Source: Romeriopsis navalis LEGE 11480
GTDB lineage: Bacteria > Cyanobacteriota > Cyanobacteriia > Leptolyngbyales > Leptolyngbyaceae
Direction of reading: 5' to 3'
DNA: 61,953 bases
Assembly (NCBI RefSeq): GCF_015207035.1
Contig: NZ_JADEXQ010000022.1
Coordinates: 1 to 61,953 of the forward strand
This document shows positions 35,658 through 44,254 of the stretch, one piece after another. A program made the position numbers and the translations under genes. Below the pieces are notes generated by a model. The model was not told where the DNA came from, searched no databases, and worked only from the letters and a program-made list of their open reading frames with translations. Positions within the stretch are counted from its first letter, which is position 1; the number at the start of each line of letters is the position of its first letter.

Positions 35658-36032
35658 ATGCTGACACAATCGACTGAGGTAAAATTTCTGCGATTATCAG
35701 GCACTTTTGATAGTCGCCGGAGCCAAGAAATTCAGCAACAGCTAGATCAATTGCAGGTGAAGGCCGGTGATATGGTCGTGATGAACTTGCAGGATGTGGA
35801 CCATATGAATAGTTCGGGCATTGGGGTATTAGTGTTACTCCTGAAGCAACTGCAGGCGATGCAGGTGCGGTTTTACCTGTGCTACCCAAGTGCTGCTGTG
35901 ATGTTGGCCTTACGGATGTCGGGGATGCTACGCAACTTTGCGATCTACGGCCATGATCGGCCTCAACGTTTGCGAGGTCGATTGCCTGGGCTGTCACAAA
36001 CTCGTCGATCGGATATTGGATCTCCGGTATAA
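35658..36032 (+). CDS. STAS-domain protein (anti-sigma factor antagonist-like)
   Basis: A 124-residue cytoplasmic STAS protein. The segment DVDHMNSSGIGVLV carries the Ser pair where SpoIIAA-type proteins are phosphorylated. The last 25 residues are basic and lie outside the domain. A GGGAG 7 nt upstream favours the ATG at 35658 over the one at 35655. It follows the glycosyltransferase by 82 nt and ends the operon. Such proteins switch partners by phosphorylation; a role in gating the synthase or its transcription is plausible but not shown. Confidence 0.78.
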   Translation: MLTQSTEVKFLRLSGTFDSRRSQEIQQQLDQLQVKAGDMVVMNLQDVDHMNSSGIGVLVLLLKQLQAMQVRFYLCYPSAAVMLALRMSGMLRNFAIYGHDRPQRLRGRLPGLSQTRRSDIGSPV

Positions 36033-36053
36033 GGGGCGGCTAAAACGGCCAAA

Positions 36054-36090
36054 GAGAGCAATGAAACTAGCTTGCAGTTTCATTGCTCTC
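36054..36090. terminator. Hairpin between convergent genes
   Basis: A perfect 15-bp stem (36054-36068 with 36076-36090) with a 7-nt loop lies 20 nt after the STAS stop. No T tract follows on +; it may act as a weak terminator or mRNA end stabiliser. Confidence 0.6.
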
Positions 36091-36162
36091 CGATGGATTG
36101 AGCATGATGCGCCTGGTTCCCTTGGATCGAGCTTGTCTAGTCTTAATCGTTGATGTTGCGGA

Positions 36163-37026
36163 TTAGTTAAACGTTACTGGTGTCTGCGATCGCTTCAGCT
36201 TCGACTTGAATTTGCGATAGCCAATAATGCCAGCAACCCCCATTAATCCCAAAGATGACTCTAGTTCATAGGGCACAGGTGTCACTGTCGCACCAACCGG
36301 GCGTTCGACCGAGTAGGCGGAGAAATTATCAAAGGCTAGACCGACGCTACTCGCTTTGCCTTCACCGCTAAAGACCATCCGAATCGCTTTAATGTCGGCG
36401 GACTCACGCTCGAAGGACCACATCCAAGGCCGTGATTCATAATCGCCTTTGGTATCAATCCCGAGGGGACTGGTGATGGTTTCGACGATATCACCGTCTT
36501 TGTTGAGGGCTTGCACGAGCCATTGCTCTTGGCGGTTGCCACCACCATCAATATCCCATAGTTCACCAGAGGCGGCTGAAGTGCCGTTGGTATAGGAAAT
36601 TAATAGGTTGCCGCCATTGCCACCCAATCCACCTGTGCGGAGGAAGTTTGTGCCGAGGCGATCGGCGTAGGTGATGCCATTGGCTTCATCATAATAGCCA
36701 TCGGCAGCGGCATCTTTACCATTGGTTTTACTGATGAAGCCTGATGTTGTGTCCGCACCAGTTTGTTCGAGTGCGGCGGAGCTACCCGCATCAATCACAC
36801 CGTCCAGATCGTTGTCCAGACCAAAGGTAAATCCTTCACGGATATATTGATCGGTCACGGCTTGGTTATCGCTAAGTCCGCGTGAGCTGGCATCCTCAAA
36901 GTTGACAATAACATTCTCATCGGCTTTCGCTGGATTCATCCCGCCTAGGATGGTTACGGTAATCGCGATACTAACGGCGCTAATACGTTTTGCGTGCCGC
37001 CATCGCACTGGATTTGCTGTTTTCAT
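36163..37026 (-). CDS. Exported protein with PYELE-type sorting tail
   Basis: A 287-residue exosortase substrate candidate. An N-terminal signal peptide (basic start, hydrophobic core, AxA at about 35) leads to a beta-rich domain with Gly/Asp/Asn loops. The C-terminus reads PVPYELESSLGL, a hydrophobic helix, then a Lys/Arg cluster. This pattern, a short PYELE motif followed by helix and basic patch, is a cyanobacterial variant of PEP-CTERM. Two proteins near 43-45 kb share it. The cyanoexosortase genes lie 2 kb away. The extracellular domain is not recognised; it may bind surface glycans. Confidence 0.78.
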   Translation of the reverse strand: MKTANPVRWRHAKRISAVSIAITVTILGGMNPAKADENVIVNFEDASSRGLSDNQAVTDQYIREGFTFGLDNDLDGVIDAGSSAALEQTGADTTSGFISKTNGKDAAADGYYDEANGITYADRLGTNFLRTGGLGGNGGNLLISYTNGTSAASGELWDIDGGGNRQEQWLVQALNKDGDIVETITSPLGIDTKGDYESRPWMWSFERESADIKAIRMVFSGEGKASSVGLAFDNFSAYSVERPVGATVTPVPYELESSLGLMGVAGIIGYRKFKSKLKRSQTPVTFN

Positions 37027-37574
37027 GATTGGAATTTATGGGTATAGATTGAGCATTAATGACTGGTTTCAAACGATGTAGTTCTGACTACTTTTCCAAT
37101 CTATGAAAAATATTGATTCACGTCGTTCGTGTAAATTGCTAAGCTGATTTCATAGTATTTACGGAAATGATACTTGATTGAATTTGTTTGAATGATTTTT
37201 CTGCGTGTTTTATCGACTTATTTAGTTGATTCACTTTCTGTACGTTCCCAATAGAGGGAGAACGCTAACACTGTTTTGCCTGATGTGATTCTGTAATCGC
37301 TGATTTGATTGGGTTTGTCTTGCTTGAGAGAAGTTTGTAGCAGTAATCTAAGTAATGATGATGAGTATATTTTGATTTTGATGTTTAACTTGTAACTTAA
37401 ATGTCATTTTTGTCTTTGTTATATAAATCGTCGCTTTAATTTTCCCCTAACTCGCCGTGCTTGAGAACTGGCCTGCGGGCGACCACATTCTCGATTTAGG
37501 GGGCTTTGTCTGGCTTGACTTGCCAGTGTGTTTCTATTTATGATGAGCCTTCTTTGCATTGATTGCTTCTGCCC
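37027..37574. promoter_or_regulatory. AT-rich divergent intergenic region
   Basis: About 548 nt between the divergent sorting-tail gene and the methyltransferase gene, rich in short A/T runs near 37370-37440. Both promoters must lie here. I see no repeats, hairpin with T tract or RNA gene. Confidence 0.3.
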
Positions 37575-38849
37575 ATGCCTTCTAACGAACAGCCATCCGG
37601 TCCTAAAGTTCAGTTTGTTGACTCGTTGCGATCGAGCCTGGAAAATCATGAGTTTGTGCGGCTCACGTTGACGGGTTACCGGGGTGAAGAGCAGCAGCTA
37701 AATTCTCTACGTCTACAACTGGTTCGGTTAAAGGCTGGATTGCGATTAGCGTTTACTTATCGCTACAAAACCAAGGAAATTGTCAAAAATCTTGAAATGA
37801 CTGCGGGCATTAATCAAGTTGAGACATTGCTTGGCGTGAACTTTGTTAATGCGCGTTTGTTTACCACGGTTCAGGATGTACAGCTAAATTATAATAAGCG
37901 CCTCAAACCACGTCTTGTGGTGTCGAAGCCAACCTTTCCAGGTGCGGTGGAGGCACTGCCACAGGGGAACGATCGCCAAAAGCAACGGTATATTGAGCCA
38001 GCAAATAATATTTATCTACAGGCGCTGGGAATTAGCAATGCTCAGGGCCATATTCTGCGGACCCGCGAAGCTAAGTTTAAGCAAATCAATAAATTTATTG
38101 AGATTGTCGAGAGTTTATATCAGGCATCGGATTTGGCGCAGCGTGACTCGATCACGATTTTGGATATGGGATCAGGTAAAGGGTATCTGACCTTTGCGCT
38201 ATATGACTTTTTGAATAATGTGCTGGATCAGTCAGCGGTGGTGACGGGGATTGAAGCGCGGCCGGAATTGGTTGATTTCTGTAATCAGACTGCTGCGCAG
38301 GCCCAATTTGATCAGCTGAAATTTGAGTCGGGGACGATCCAAAGTATGGTCAAACGGCCGATGGATATGGCGATCGCCCTGCATGCCTGTGATACTGCGA
38401 CGGATGATGTGATTTTCACCAGTATTCAAGCCAATGCGTCGATTATTGTGTTGGCCCCTTGCTGCCATAAGCAAATTCGGCGGGAGCTGAATCAGTCGGC
38501 TGAGGTGAAGGCAATCTGGGAATTTGGGATTTTATTGGAACGTCAGGCGCAGCTTGTAACCGATCGGTTACGCTCGCTGTTTTTAGCGTTACACGGCTAC
38601 CAAACGAAGGTATTTGAGTTTATCTCATCGGAGCATACGGATAAAAACATCATGATTACCGCCACAAAATCGGCAAAGTCGCGGAATCGTGATGCGATTC
38701 TCCAGCAAATTCAGCAAATTAAGCAGCTATACGGCATTAGATCCTATTACCTTGAGGACTTATTGGCCGCCCATGCGCGATTGCAGCCGAACTTGGAGCA
38801 GTTGATCAAGCCATCGGCGACGGATAATTCAGGCGATTTAGGTGGCTAA
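37575..38849 (+). CDS. SAM-dependent methyltransferase (Methyltransf_32-like)
   Basis: A 424-residue cytoplasmic class I methyltransferase. The SAM-binding motif LDMGSGKGYL starts near residue 196, with an acidic GIEARPELV strand end and the LHACDTATDD and APCCHKQ blocks typical of the Methyltransf_32 group (METTL25 and bacterial relatives). An N-terminal region of about 170 residues, with no clear domain, may bind the substrate. The substrate is unknown, possibly RNA. The ATG at 37575 is preferred over the TTG at 37563. The stop overlaps the end of the convergent exosortase accessory gene by 4 nt. Confidence 0.85.
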   Translation: MPSNEQPSGPKVQFVDSLRSSLENHEFVRLTLTGYRGEEQQLNSLRLQLVRLKAGLRLAFTYRYKTKEIVKNLEMTAGINQVETLLGVNFVNARLFTTVQDVQLNYNKRLKPRLVVSKPTFPGAVEALPQGNDRQKQRYIEPANNIYLQALGISNAQGHILRTREAKFKQINKFIEIVESLYQASDLAQRDSITILDMGSGKGYLTFALYDFLNNVLDQSAVVTGIEARPELVDFCNQTAAQAQFDQLKFESGTIQSMVKRPMDMAIALHACDTATDDVIFTSIQANASIIVLAPCCHKQIRRELNQSAEVKAIWEFGILLERQAQLVTDRLRSLFLALHGYQTKVFEFISSEHTDKNIMITATKSAKSRNRDAILQQIQQIKQLYGIRSYYLEDLLAAHARLQPNLEQLIKPSATDNSGDLGG

Positions 38850-39529
38850 GGCCGTAACTTCACTTGGGATTGAATATCCTGGAGCACCTTGCTTAGCTGG
38901 GCCGGATCGTCGGGTTCAGGATTCATCCGAATTCTTACCCAAAGACAGCGATCGTTGAGTAAATTACTGCGGCCCAGTAGCCAACCGGAAATCTGGTGGA
39001 CGTTAATTGCTTCCTGGTAGCGCTGTTTTTGAAATTGTTCGGCGGTGACGCTGAGCTGACCCGTGGGGCTGATGCAGGTATGGAGCTTTGTACTTTGGCT
39101 GGTATCGCTAAATAAGCGATAAATCCCCTTGGGGGCCGTTGCATCTTTCGCCTGGGTTGATGTGAAGTCTGTATTCAGATGCTTACTTTGAAGCAGCCCA
39201 ATATCGCTTTCGGTTTCGGTCACATCCCGCAATTCGATCGTCAATTGTGGCGCGGCGGCGGACTGAGGGTTAGCCTCGGCGTTGGTGTAGTAATACCGCT
39301 GGCCGCTGAGTACACGATCGTAACGCTCGGGATAATTGATCGGTAAAATTGCTTCACTGTGGCTAAATTGCCATTGGGAGACTGCAATGGATGTGGGTAG
39401 GGATAATGGTTGGGTGGCGCGCTGTTTGGGCGTCGGGCGGAGCAGAACATTGGCCAGGCTGGCGCTGAGCCCAATGAGGCCGATACCCACGAGGACGGCG
39501 CGACTATAGTACTGCATTGATGGGGTCAT
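38846..39529 (-). CDS. Cyanoexosortase A-associated protein
   Basis: A 227-residue protein with one N-terminal helix (about 8-28) and a periplasmic domain with SQWQFS and a RYYYTN segment near a quarter of the way in. Such accessory proteins occur next to cyanoexosortase A. The ATG at 39529 overlaps the exosortase stop as ATGA, showing translational coupling. A longer frame exists upstream but lies inside the exosortase gene and should be ignored. Its biochemical role is not known; it could guide or stabilise the exosortase. Confidence 0.75.
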   Translation of the reverse strand: MTPSMQYYSRAVLVGIGLIGLSASLANVLLRPTPKQRATQPLSLPTSIAVSQWQFSHSEAILPINYPERYDRVLSGQRYYYTNAEANPQSAAAPQLTIELRDVTETESDIGLLQSKHLNTDFTSTQAKDATAPKGIYRLFSDTSQSTKLHTCISPTGQLSVTAEQFQKQRYQEAINVHQISGWLLGRSNLLNDRCLWVRIRMNPEPDDPAQLSKVLQDIQSQVKLRP

Positions 39530-40413
39530 GATAGAGCCTTCGCCACCGCTGGAAACTTTTGACAAATTAAGGCAAAAACGACAATTGCACTGGTAGAAAA
39601 GATTTGGCCACCGGATGAGCCATGCCAGTAGTCGAAAGTTTCGGGCTGGGCGAGGACGCTGGTCATGACCGCCACCCGAATGGTTGATAAAAGCCAAGCA
39701 AGGCTAATGGCGATCGCAATCAGCAAGATGCCTTGTGAGCGTTGGATTGAAAACGCGATACCCATCAAGATTGCGAGTTGGAGCAGCAGGATAAAAATTG
39801 GAATTCCAGTGCAGGCATATTCCACCCGGACAATTCCACTACGCGAAATAATTTCTGCCCCTTCGCGGACCACGCCGACATTCAGATAATGCAGTAAAAA
39901 TGTGGCACTTTGGGCAATTAGTTTCTGGATCGGCAGGCCGATGGCCCACTCGATTAGACGCCCTACAACGCCGGGGGGAATAATCAAAATTCCAATCAGG
40001 GATAATTCGCGCCAATATTGGCGCCAGTGGTATCCCGAGGCAATTAACCCTAAGCCGAGACCGGCAATCGCCGGGAAGAAGCGGACAAATTCTGACTCAG
40101 AGGTAACTAGGGACAAGGACTTAGTCAGGCCGATGGCCAGGATAAAGCTGCCTAACGTACAGCAAAACCAGTTGCTCCGTAATGTCAGCTGCGCGCGTTT
40201 TTGCCAAACTAAGAGGGCGATCGCGCTCCAGAACATCACACTGAGTAAGAATTGATCGGTATTTCCCGTGAACTTCCAGGTCATTAGCAAGTGGAGGATG
40301 ATCAGCCCGAGCCCGAGATAGCCGAGGCCCGATCGATTCATCAACTTACTGAAATGCCGCGTTAATTTCGATTGCCGGTGCGATCGGCCTAGGGGAAAGC
40401 GGTTTAATTGCAT
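39526..40413 (-). CDS. crtA: Cyanoexosortase A
   Basis: Predicted membrane transpeptidase-like enzyme that cleaves PEP-CTERM-type tails and attaches the protein to the surface. A 295-residue multi-helix protein. The catalytic triad is seen as Cys201 (YACTG), Arg246 (TIRVAV) and His264 (YWHGSSGG), in order and spacing as in exosortases. Upstream is the HpsJ-like gene 23 nt away, and downstream is the accessory gene in ATGA overlap. Candidate substrates are the three PYELE-tail proteins nearby. The subtype is given from context and overall look, not from a profile search; the name crtA follows exosortase nomenclature and is unrelated to carotenoid genes. Confidence 0.85.
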   Translation of the reverse strand: MQLNRFPLGRSHRQSKLTRHFSKLMNRSGLGYLGLGLIILHLLMTWKFTGNTDQFLLSVMFWSAIALLVWQKRAQLTLRSNWFCCTLGSFILAIGLTKSLSLVTSESEFVRFFPAIAGLGLGLIASGYHWRQYWRELSLIGILIIPPGVVGRLIEWAIGLPIQKLIAQSATFLLHYLNVGVVREGAEIISRSGIVRVEYACTGIPIFILLLQLAILMGIAFSIQRSQGILLIAIAISLAWLLSTIRVAVMTSVLAQPETFDYWHGSSGGQIFSTSAIVVFALICQKFPAVAKALS

Positions 40414-40414
40414 T

Positions 40415-40444
40415 GAAAATCCTATGAGCGAAAATCCTATGAGC
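40415..40444 (-). repeat. 15-nt tandem duplication at the hpsJ-like/exosortase junction
   Basis: Two exact 15-nt units (40415-40429 and 40430-40444). On the minus strand each unit carries TCATAGGAT: because the unit length is a multiple of three, the HpsJ-like frame has two in-frame TAG stops and the exosortase gene has two AGGA sites, the nearer one 6 nt before its ATG. Confidence 0.85.
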
Positions 40445-41405
40445 GGCGCAGACGGCGGTTGCCCTTGCCAAAGGCTGGCTTTTTCTTCGTGCGGGTGCGA
40501 CGGCCAGTGCTATTGGTTTCTTCATAGGCATTGGCTTGACGGCGACGAGCCCAAGGTGTGACAAACCAGGTATAGAAGAACAAGCTGCCGCCAACGAGTG
40601 CTTCAAGCACCATTTTGCTGCTGTTTTTGATTAGGTTTTGTTCAACGTTTTTCCGGGCTTTGACGGCTTCTTCATCTGCGAGTGATTGGGCCCGTTCTAA
40701 GTTGTTGACGACCTTTTTCTTGGCCTCGGCCCGAGTCTTCGGAATATTTGGCTGTTTCTTCTGGGCTTCGCTGGGGCGGGGAATCAGTTTTTCTAAATCA
40801 TCCGGGCTCGCGCCTTGAATTTGGTTCAGCGTATTATTGATCCGGAGCTTTTGTTGTTGGACTTGGACGCTAATTTGGTCATTGTTGTACTGGCTAATCC
40901 GCATACTGTTCACGACGGTCAGCGGAATCATCAGGAGAAAAAGTACCCCAAAAATGAGGGTGCTCCAAGAGAGTGTAAAGACTAAGGGCCGCTCAAATCG
41001 TTTGCGCCCGATGGTTTCGCCATAAAAGACGAACATATAGGCGAGCATCGGGACGGGAATCAACCGAATCATATCGCCCATCGTTTGATATTCCCAGATT
41101 GGCTTGGTGAAATCCGGTGGAACCAAAATATAAATCAAGTCGATCGTTGCCAGTACGAGCAAGCCGTAGCCAATACTTCGCAACACCTGCATTGTTCTGA
41201 TCGGATTCAAGTCATTGGGCAGCAGACTGACCGATGCCGGGACGGCTTTGACCTTCTCGGCGGTGGGTACGTCGGCTAGATCATTCGACGCTATTTCCTG
41301 CTGGCTGTAGGCTGATTCGTCCGTTTCATAGAGTTCATCCATGGGAACCGAAGCATCCGAGGTCAATGCCCCGTCTGCATAAAAATCATCTTGTGAGACC
41401 GTCAT
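40437..41405 (-). CDS. HpsJ-like protein, exosortase-associated
   Basis: A 322-residue membrane protein. After about 70 acidic, polar residues come three helices (near 74-93, 110-130 and 143-165), a helical region rich in Gln, Lys and Ala (about 170-255) that looks like coiled coil, and a fourth helix near 268-285. The C-terminus is strongly basic (TGRRTRTKKK). This layout matches HpsJ of the hormogonium polysaccharide locus and HpsJ-like proteins found with cyanoexosortases. It likely links polysaccharide assembly to sorting. It is first in the three-gene exosortase operon. Confidence 0.72.
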   Translation of the reverse strand: MTVSQDDFYADGALTSDASVPMDELYETDESAYSQQEIASNDLADVPTAEKVKAVPASVSLLPNDLNPIRTMQVLRSIGYGLLVLATIDLIYILVPPDFTKPIWEYQTMGDMIRLIPVPMLAYMFVFYGETIGRKRFERPLVFTLSWSTLIFGVLFLLMIPLTVVNSMRISQYNNDQISVQVQQQKLRINNTLNQIQGASPDDLEKLIPRPSEAQKKQPNIPKTRAEAKKKVVNNLERAQSLADEEAVKARKNVEQNLIKNSSKMVLEALVGGSLFFYTWFVTPWARRRQANAYEETNSTGRRTRTKKKPAFGKGNRRLRRS

Positions 41406-41602
41406 ATGCGTTCCTTACGTTGCTGCATGATGGTATGTGTTGCATCTATTTAGCCCAGTGGATGTTTGTTCTAAGGTTTGCTTTGGCGATTAGCGGAAGA
41501 TATACAGCATGTTTCATTGAACGTAGACATGAACGCAAAGTCGGCTTTACGAAACTAAGTACATTGCGATTTACCCCTAGCTCTATACCTGCCCTTCTCC
41601 CC

Positions 41603-42262
41603 ATGTCAATGCGTTGGCTAAACTTCAAACGCCCGATGTCGCGTCGTCGTTATCGCTTTAGAAAATATCTCCGACTCGGTCTGCTCATTTTGAGTCTTCC
41701 GATGTTTGGGTTTATTCCGGCACGATTAATGATTGCGACCATTCAAGCGCCTGCTCCGCAGGCCATTTTGACCCTGGGGGGCGCCCGACAACGGGAAGCC
41801 TTCACGGCGGAATTAGCGAAAAATCATGCAGATCTAGATGTCTGGATTTCTTCGGGTTTATCCCAAAAAGATGCCCAACGGATTTTTAGTGAAGCGGGGG
41901 TTGATTTCCACCGCGTGCATCAAGATCGTGTGGCCACAGATACGGTGACCAATTTCACGAGTATTGTCGATCGCTTACAGCAACGCAATATTCAACATGT
42001 CTATTTGGTCACATCCGATTTCCATATGCCCCGCGCCGAGGCGATTGCCACCGTGATTTTGGGGAGTCGGGGGATTCGGTTTACACCGATGCCGGTGCCT
42101 TCGCAGGAGGAAAGTGAATCACCCCTCCGGATTGTCCGTGATATTGGTCGATCGATTGTTTGGATTTTCACCGGGCAAACAGGTGCAGAACTGCGCACAG
42201 GTCGAGCGACCTATAAGCTCAATAATCAGATCTTTGGTCAAAATGAACGTCAACGTCGTTAA
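41603..42262 (+). CDS. YdcF-like membrane protein (DUF218)
   Basis: A 219-residue protein with one N-terminal helix (about 20-43) and a DUF218 domain: TLGGARQREAF, SGLSQKDAQ, ATDTVTNF and TSDFHMPRAEAI. DUF218 proteins (YdcF, SanA, ElyC) act at the cell envelope, some in lipid-carrier or polysaccharide steps, with poorly defined chemistry. The ATG at 41603 (or 41609) is preferred: the longer frame from 41366 overlaps the divergent hpsJ-like gene and its first 79 residues look non-coding. It overlaps the acetyltransferase gene by 20 nt, so the two are coupled. Confidence 0.78.
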   Translation: MSMRWLNFKRPMSRRRYRFRKYLRLGLLILSLPMFGFIPARLMIATIQAPAPQAILTLGGARQREAFTAELAKNHADLDVWISSGLSQKDAQRIFSEAGVDFHRVHQDRVATDTVTNFTSIVDRLQQRNIQHVYLVTSDFHMPRAEAIATVILGSRGIRFTPMPVPSQEESESPLRIVRDIGRSIVWIFTGQTGAELRTGRATYKLNNQIFGQNERQRR

Positions 42263-42833
42263 GCTCAATCAATATCGCCAAGGTGACTATGCACCGGGTG
42301 CGGCCCTTTGGCTACAGCTCTTGTGGTACTTCTTGGGGGCGCCACTGGTGCGGAGTTACTGGCTACCGGTTTCGGGATTGAAGGTGTTGTTGCTCCGGAT
42401 GTTCGGGGCCACGATCGGCACTGGGGTGCGAATTAAACCGGGGGTACGCGTCAAATTTCCCTGGCGATTGACCGTTGGTGATCACGTTTGGATTGGGGAG
42501 GATGCTTGGTTTGATAACCTTGCCCCAATTACCATCGGTGATCACGTCTGCATTTCCCAAGCCGTGTATCTCTGTACGGGCAATCATGATTGGACGAGTC
42601 AGTACTTTGATCTAAAGATTGCGCCCATTACGATCGAGGCAGGTGCCTGGGTCGCGGCGCGTTCGGTGATTGGGCCAGGGGTAACGGTTGGCCAAGGGGC
42701 GATTTTGGCCCTCGGCAGTACAACGGGGCGATCGCTGTTGCCAATGTTGATCTATGCCGGGAGCCCCGCCACAGCGATTAAGTCGCGAGTGATGACCGCT
42801 CAGAACAGCTTTGTGCCTGTGGTCGCCACATAA
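42243..42833 (+). CDS. WcaF-like O-acetyltransferase (hexapeptide repeat)
   Basis: A 196-residue left-handed beta-helix acetyltransferase, similar to WcaF of the colanic acid pathway. The hexapeptide region runs from about residue 55 to 175 (IGTGVRIKPGV, VGDHVWIGEDAW, ITIGDHVCISQ, VTVGQGAILALGS). The conserved GNHDW loop and YAGSPA C-terminal block are present. It probably O-acetylates a polysaccharide intermediate with acetyl-CoA in the cytoplasm. The ATG at 42243 lies within the end of the ydcF-like gene; the longer frame from 42114 is overlap only. Confidence 0.85.
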   Translation: MNVNVVKLNQYRQGDYAPGAALWLQLLWYFLGAPLVRSYWLPVSGLKVLLLRMFGATIGTGVRIKPGVRVKFPWRLTVGDHVWIGEDAWFDNLAPITIGDHVCISQAVYLCTGNHDWTSQYFDLKIAPITIEAGAWVAARSVIGPGVTVGQGAILALGSTTGRSLLPMLIYAGSPATAIKSRVMTAQNSFVPVVAT

Positions 42834-42852
42834 ACTGCTTGCTTAGGGTCAT

Positions 42853-42880
42853 ACCGAAAACCGCTAATTTGGCTTTCGGT
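42853..42880. terminator. Hairpin after the acetyltransferase gene
   Basis: An imperfect stem (accgaaaacc with ggctttcggt) lies 20 nt after the stop. The following T tract is weak. It separates the ydcF-wcaF pair from the next gene. Confidence 0.45.
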
Positions 42881-42929
42881 TCGTTCAAGTTCATTTATCT
42901 TTTTCGTTGTTTCCTGGAGAATTTCTGCT

Positions 42930-43742
42930 ATGCCATCTTCGACTTCTTTGAGTGTTGGACCAATCAATAGCTACGTTGAAGGTTCGACTTGGTTTGATAT
43001 GAACCGCTACGATTTTCTGTCGAACCAAGAACGCGTTGGTGTGAACCTGACGGCGAGTGATCTATGGTTGGTCGATGCCAGCAAAATCAAACTTGCCAGT
43101 GATTACGCTCCGCGCGTTGCTTTCTTGAATGAAGGCGCCGGATATCGTTCCCCCATTAATATTTCAGCGGAAGGGGAGACCTTCACCCAGGCGCTTTTAT
43201 TTGAAGATCTTTCGGGCACAAATAGTGTCTTGCCATCGGCGGATGCGCCGCTCGATCGGGGTGACTGGGTTCAGTTGTCTAATATTGCCGCTGGTTCACA
43301 ATTGAATTTCTCGGTAATTCCGAATGGTGTTTATAATCCGGGGGCTCAAGCCTTAAGTACGGATTATACAATTAACCCTGATACGCCTTTTAATACGAAC
43401 GGGCCAGTGTTCTGGACGGCTTATGCTGACCCGGAGACGGCGACTTTGGTCATGGCCTTTGAAGATATTGCGGGTAAGGGAACGGATAATGACTTCAATG
43501 ACGGCATCTTAGCGATCGACATTGGTGAGGAAAACTTTAATCAACTGTTTGCCAGTGCGAACTTAGGGCAAGATGCTTCGATTAATCTGAATGATGCTCG
43601 AGCACAGCCGACCAATGTGCCCTATGAATTAGAAGCGGGACTGGGATTAGTCGGCTTGGCGCTGATTGTGGGCCATAAAGTCATCTTCCGCAAGCTGAAG
43701 CAGGTGTTTTCACCCCAGAAGCAAGTGGATTTCTCCCATTAA
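42930..43742 (+). CDS. DUF4114-type protein with PYELE sorting tail, no signal peptide
   Basis: A 270-residue protein. The middle holds the DUF4114 signature (GTDNDFNDGILAID) near residues 185-200, a beta-rich Ca-binding-like domain common in secreted cyanobacterial proteins. The tail NVPYELEAGLGLVGLALIVG followed by a KVIFRKLK basic patch matches that of the protein at 36163. Oddly, the N-terminus (MPSSTSLSVGP) has no Sec or Tat signal, and the GGAG site 10 nt upstream argues that this is the true start. It is about 70% identical by eye to the next paralogue. Confidence 0.78.
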   Translation: MPSSTSLSVGPINSYVEGSTWFDMNRYDFLSNQERVGVNLTASDLWLVDASKIKLASDYAPRVAFLNEGAGYRSPINISAEGETFTQALLFEDLSGTNSVLPSADAPLDRGDWVQLSNIAAGSQLNFSVIPNGVYNPGAQALSTDYTINPDTPFNTNGPVFWTAYADPETATLVMAFEDIAGKGTDNDFNDGILAIDIGEENFNQLFASANLGQDASINLNDARAQPTNVPYELEAGLGLVGLALIVGHKVIFRKLKQVFSPQKQVDFSH

Positions 43743-44254
43743 ATCGGATTGAGGACGGTGAGGCTAGTTTGCCTTGCCGTAACTTGAAGCCAACGCAATT
43801 TTAACGATCGCTGTATGGGGTCGTAGAACAGACCTATGGACGATGAACAGTTGTTTGTCGTCCATAGGTCTGTTTGGGGCTGTGATTAAGCACTGCAATT
43901 CCCGAATTACAGTAGTTTCCTAAAGCATGACTGTTCTAAACGTATACAAGATCGGCAATCGAACGCAAACGTGAATGCAAATTGGGTGTGCGCATACTGA
44001 GATATAGCTCAATCAAGTGTTGGGTTATATCGGTGCTTAGGAGCTGTCCCCATCGTGTTTCGGGGAGGTATGACAAGGTTTATGGTTCAACAAAATAATC
44101 TCATTGCAATTACTCACGCGCTGACGACTCACTTGCTGATGACTCACTAGCAAGGCTCACGGTCAATCCGCCGACCAGCGATAAATAGCGCTAGCTAAAT
44201 TAGAGCCTGGTTCCGGTTGACTACTTTCCCTGTTGATTTTTGGAGTTTTTCGAT
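43743..44254. other. Intergenic region between the two paralogues
   Basis: About 510 nt holding a strong terminator (43828-43875) for the first paralogue and, presumably, a promoter for the second. A run of short direct repeats of CTCACG/GACTCAC type lies near 44110-44160. Nothing else was recognised. Confidence 0.4.
43828..43875 (+). terminator. Terminator hairpin
   Basis: A 17-bp near-perfect stem (aacagacctatggacga with its complement at 43858-43875) with a 13-nt loop and a TTT end, 85 nt after the stop of the first DUF4114 gene. Confidence 0.75.

Noticed and set aside
39530-39697. N-terminal extension of the exosortase accessory frame
   Set aside because: It lies inside the exosortase gene; the ATGA overlap at 39526-39529 is the natural start.
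41366-41602. N-terminal extension of the ydcF-like frame
   Set aside because: It overlaps the divergent HpsJ-like gene and reads residues unlike the family; the ATG at 41603 fits better.
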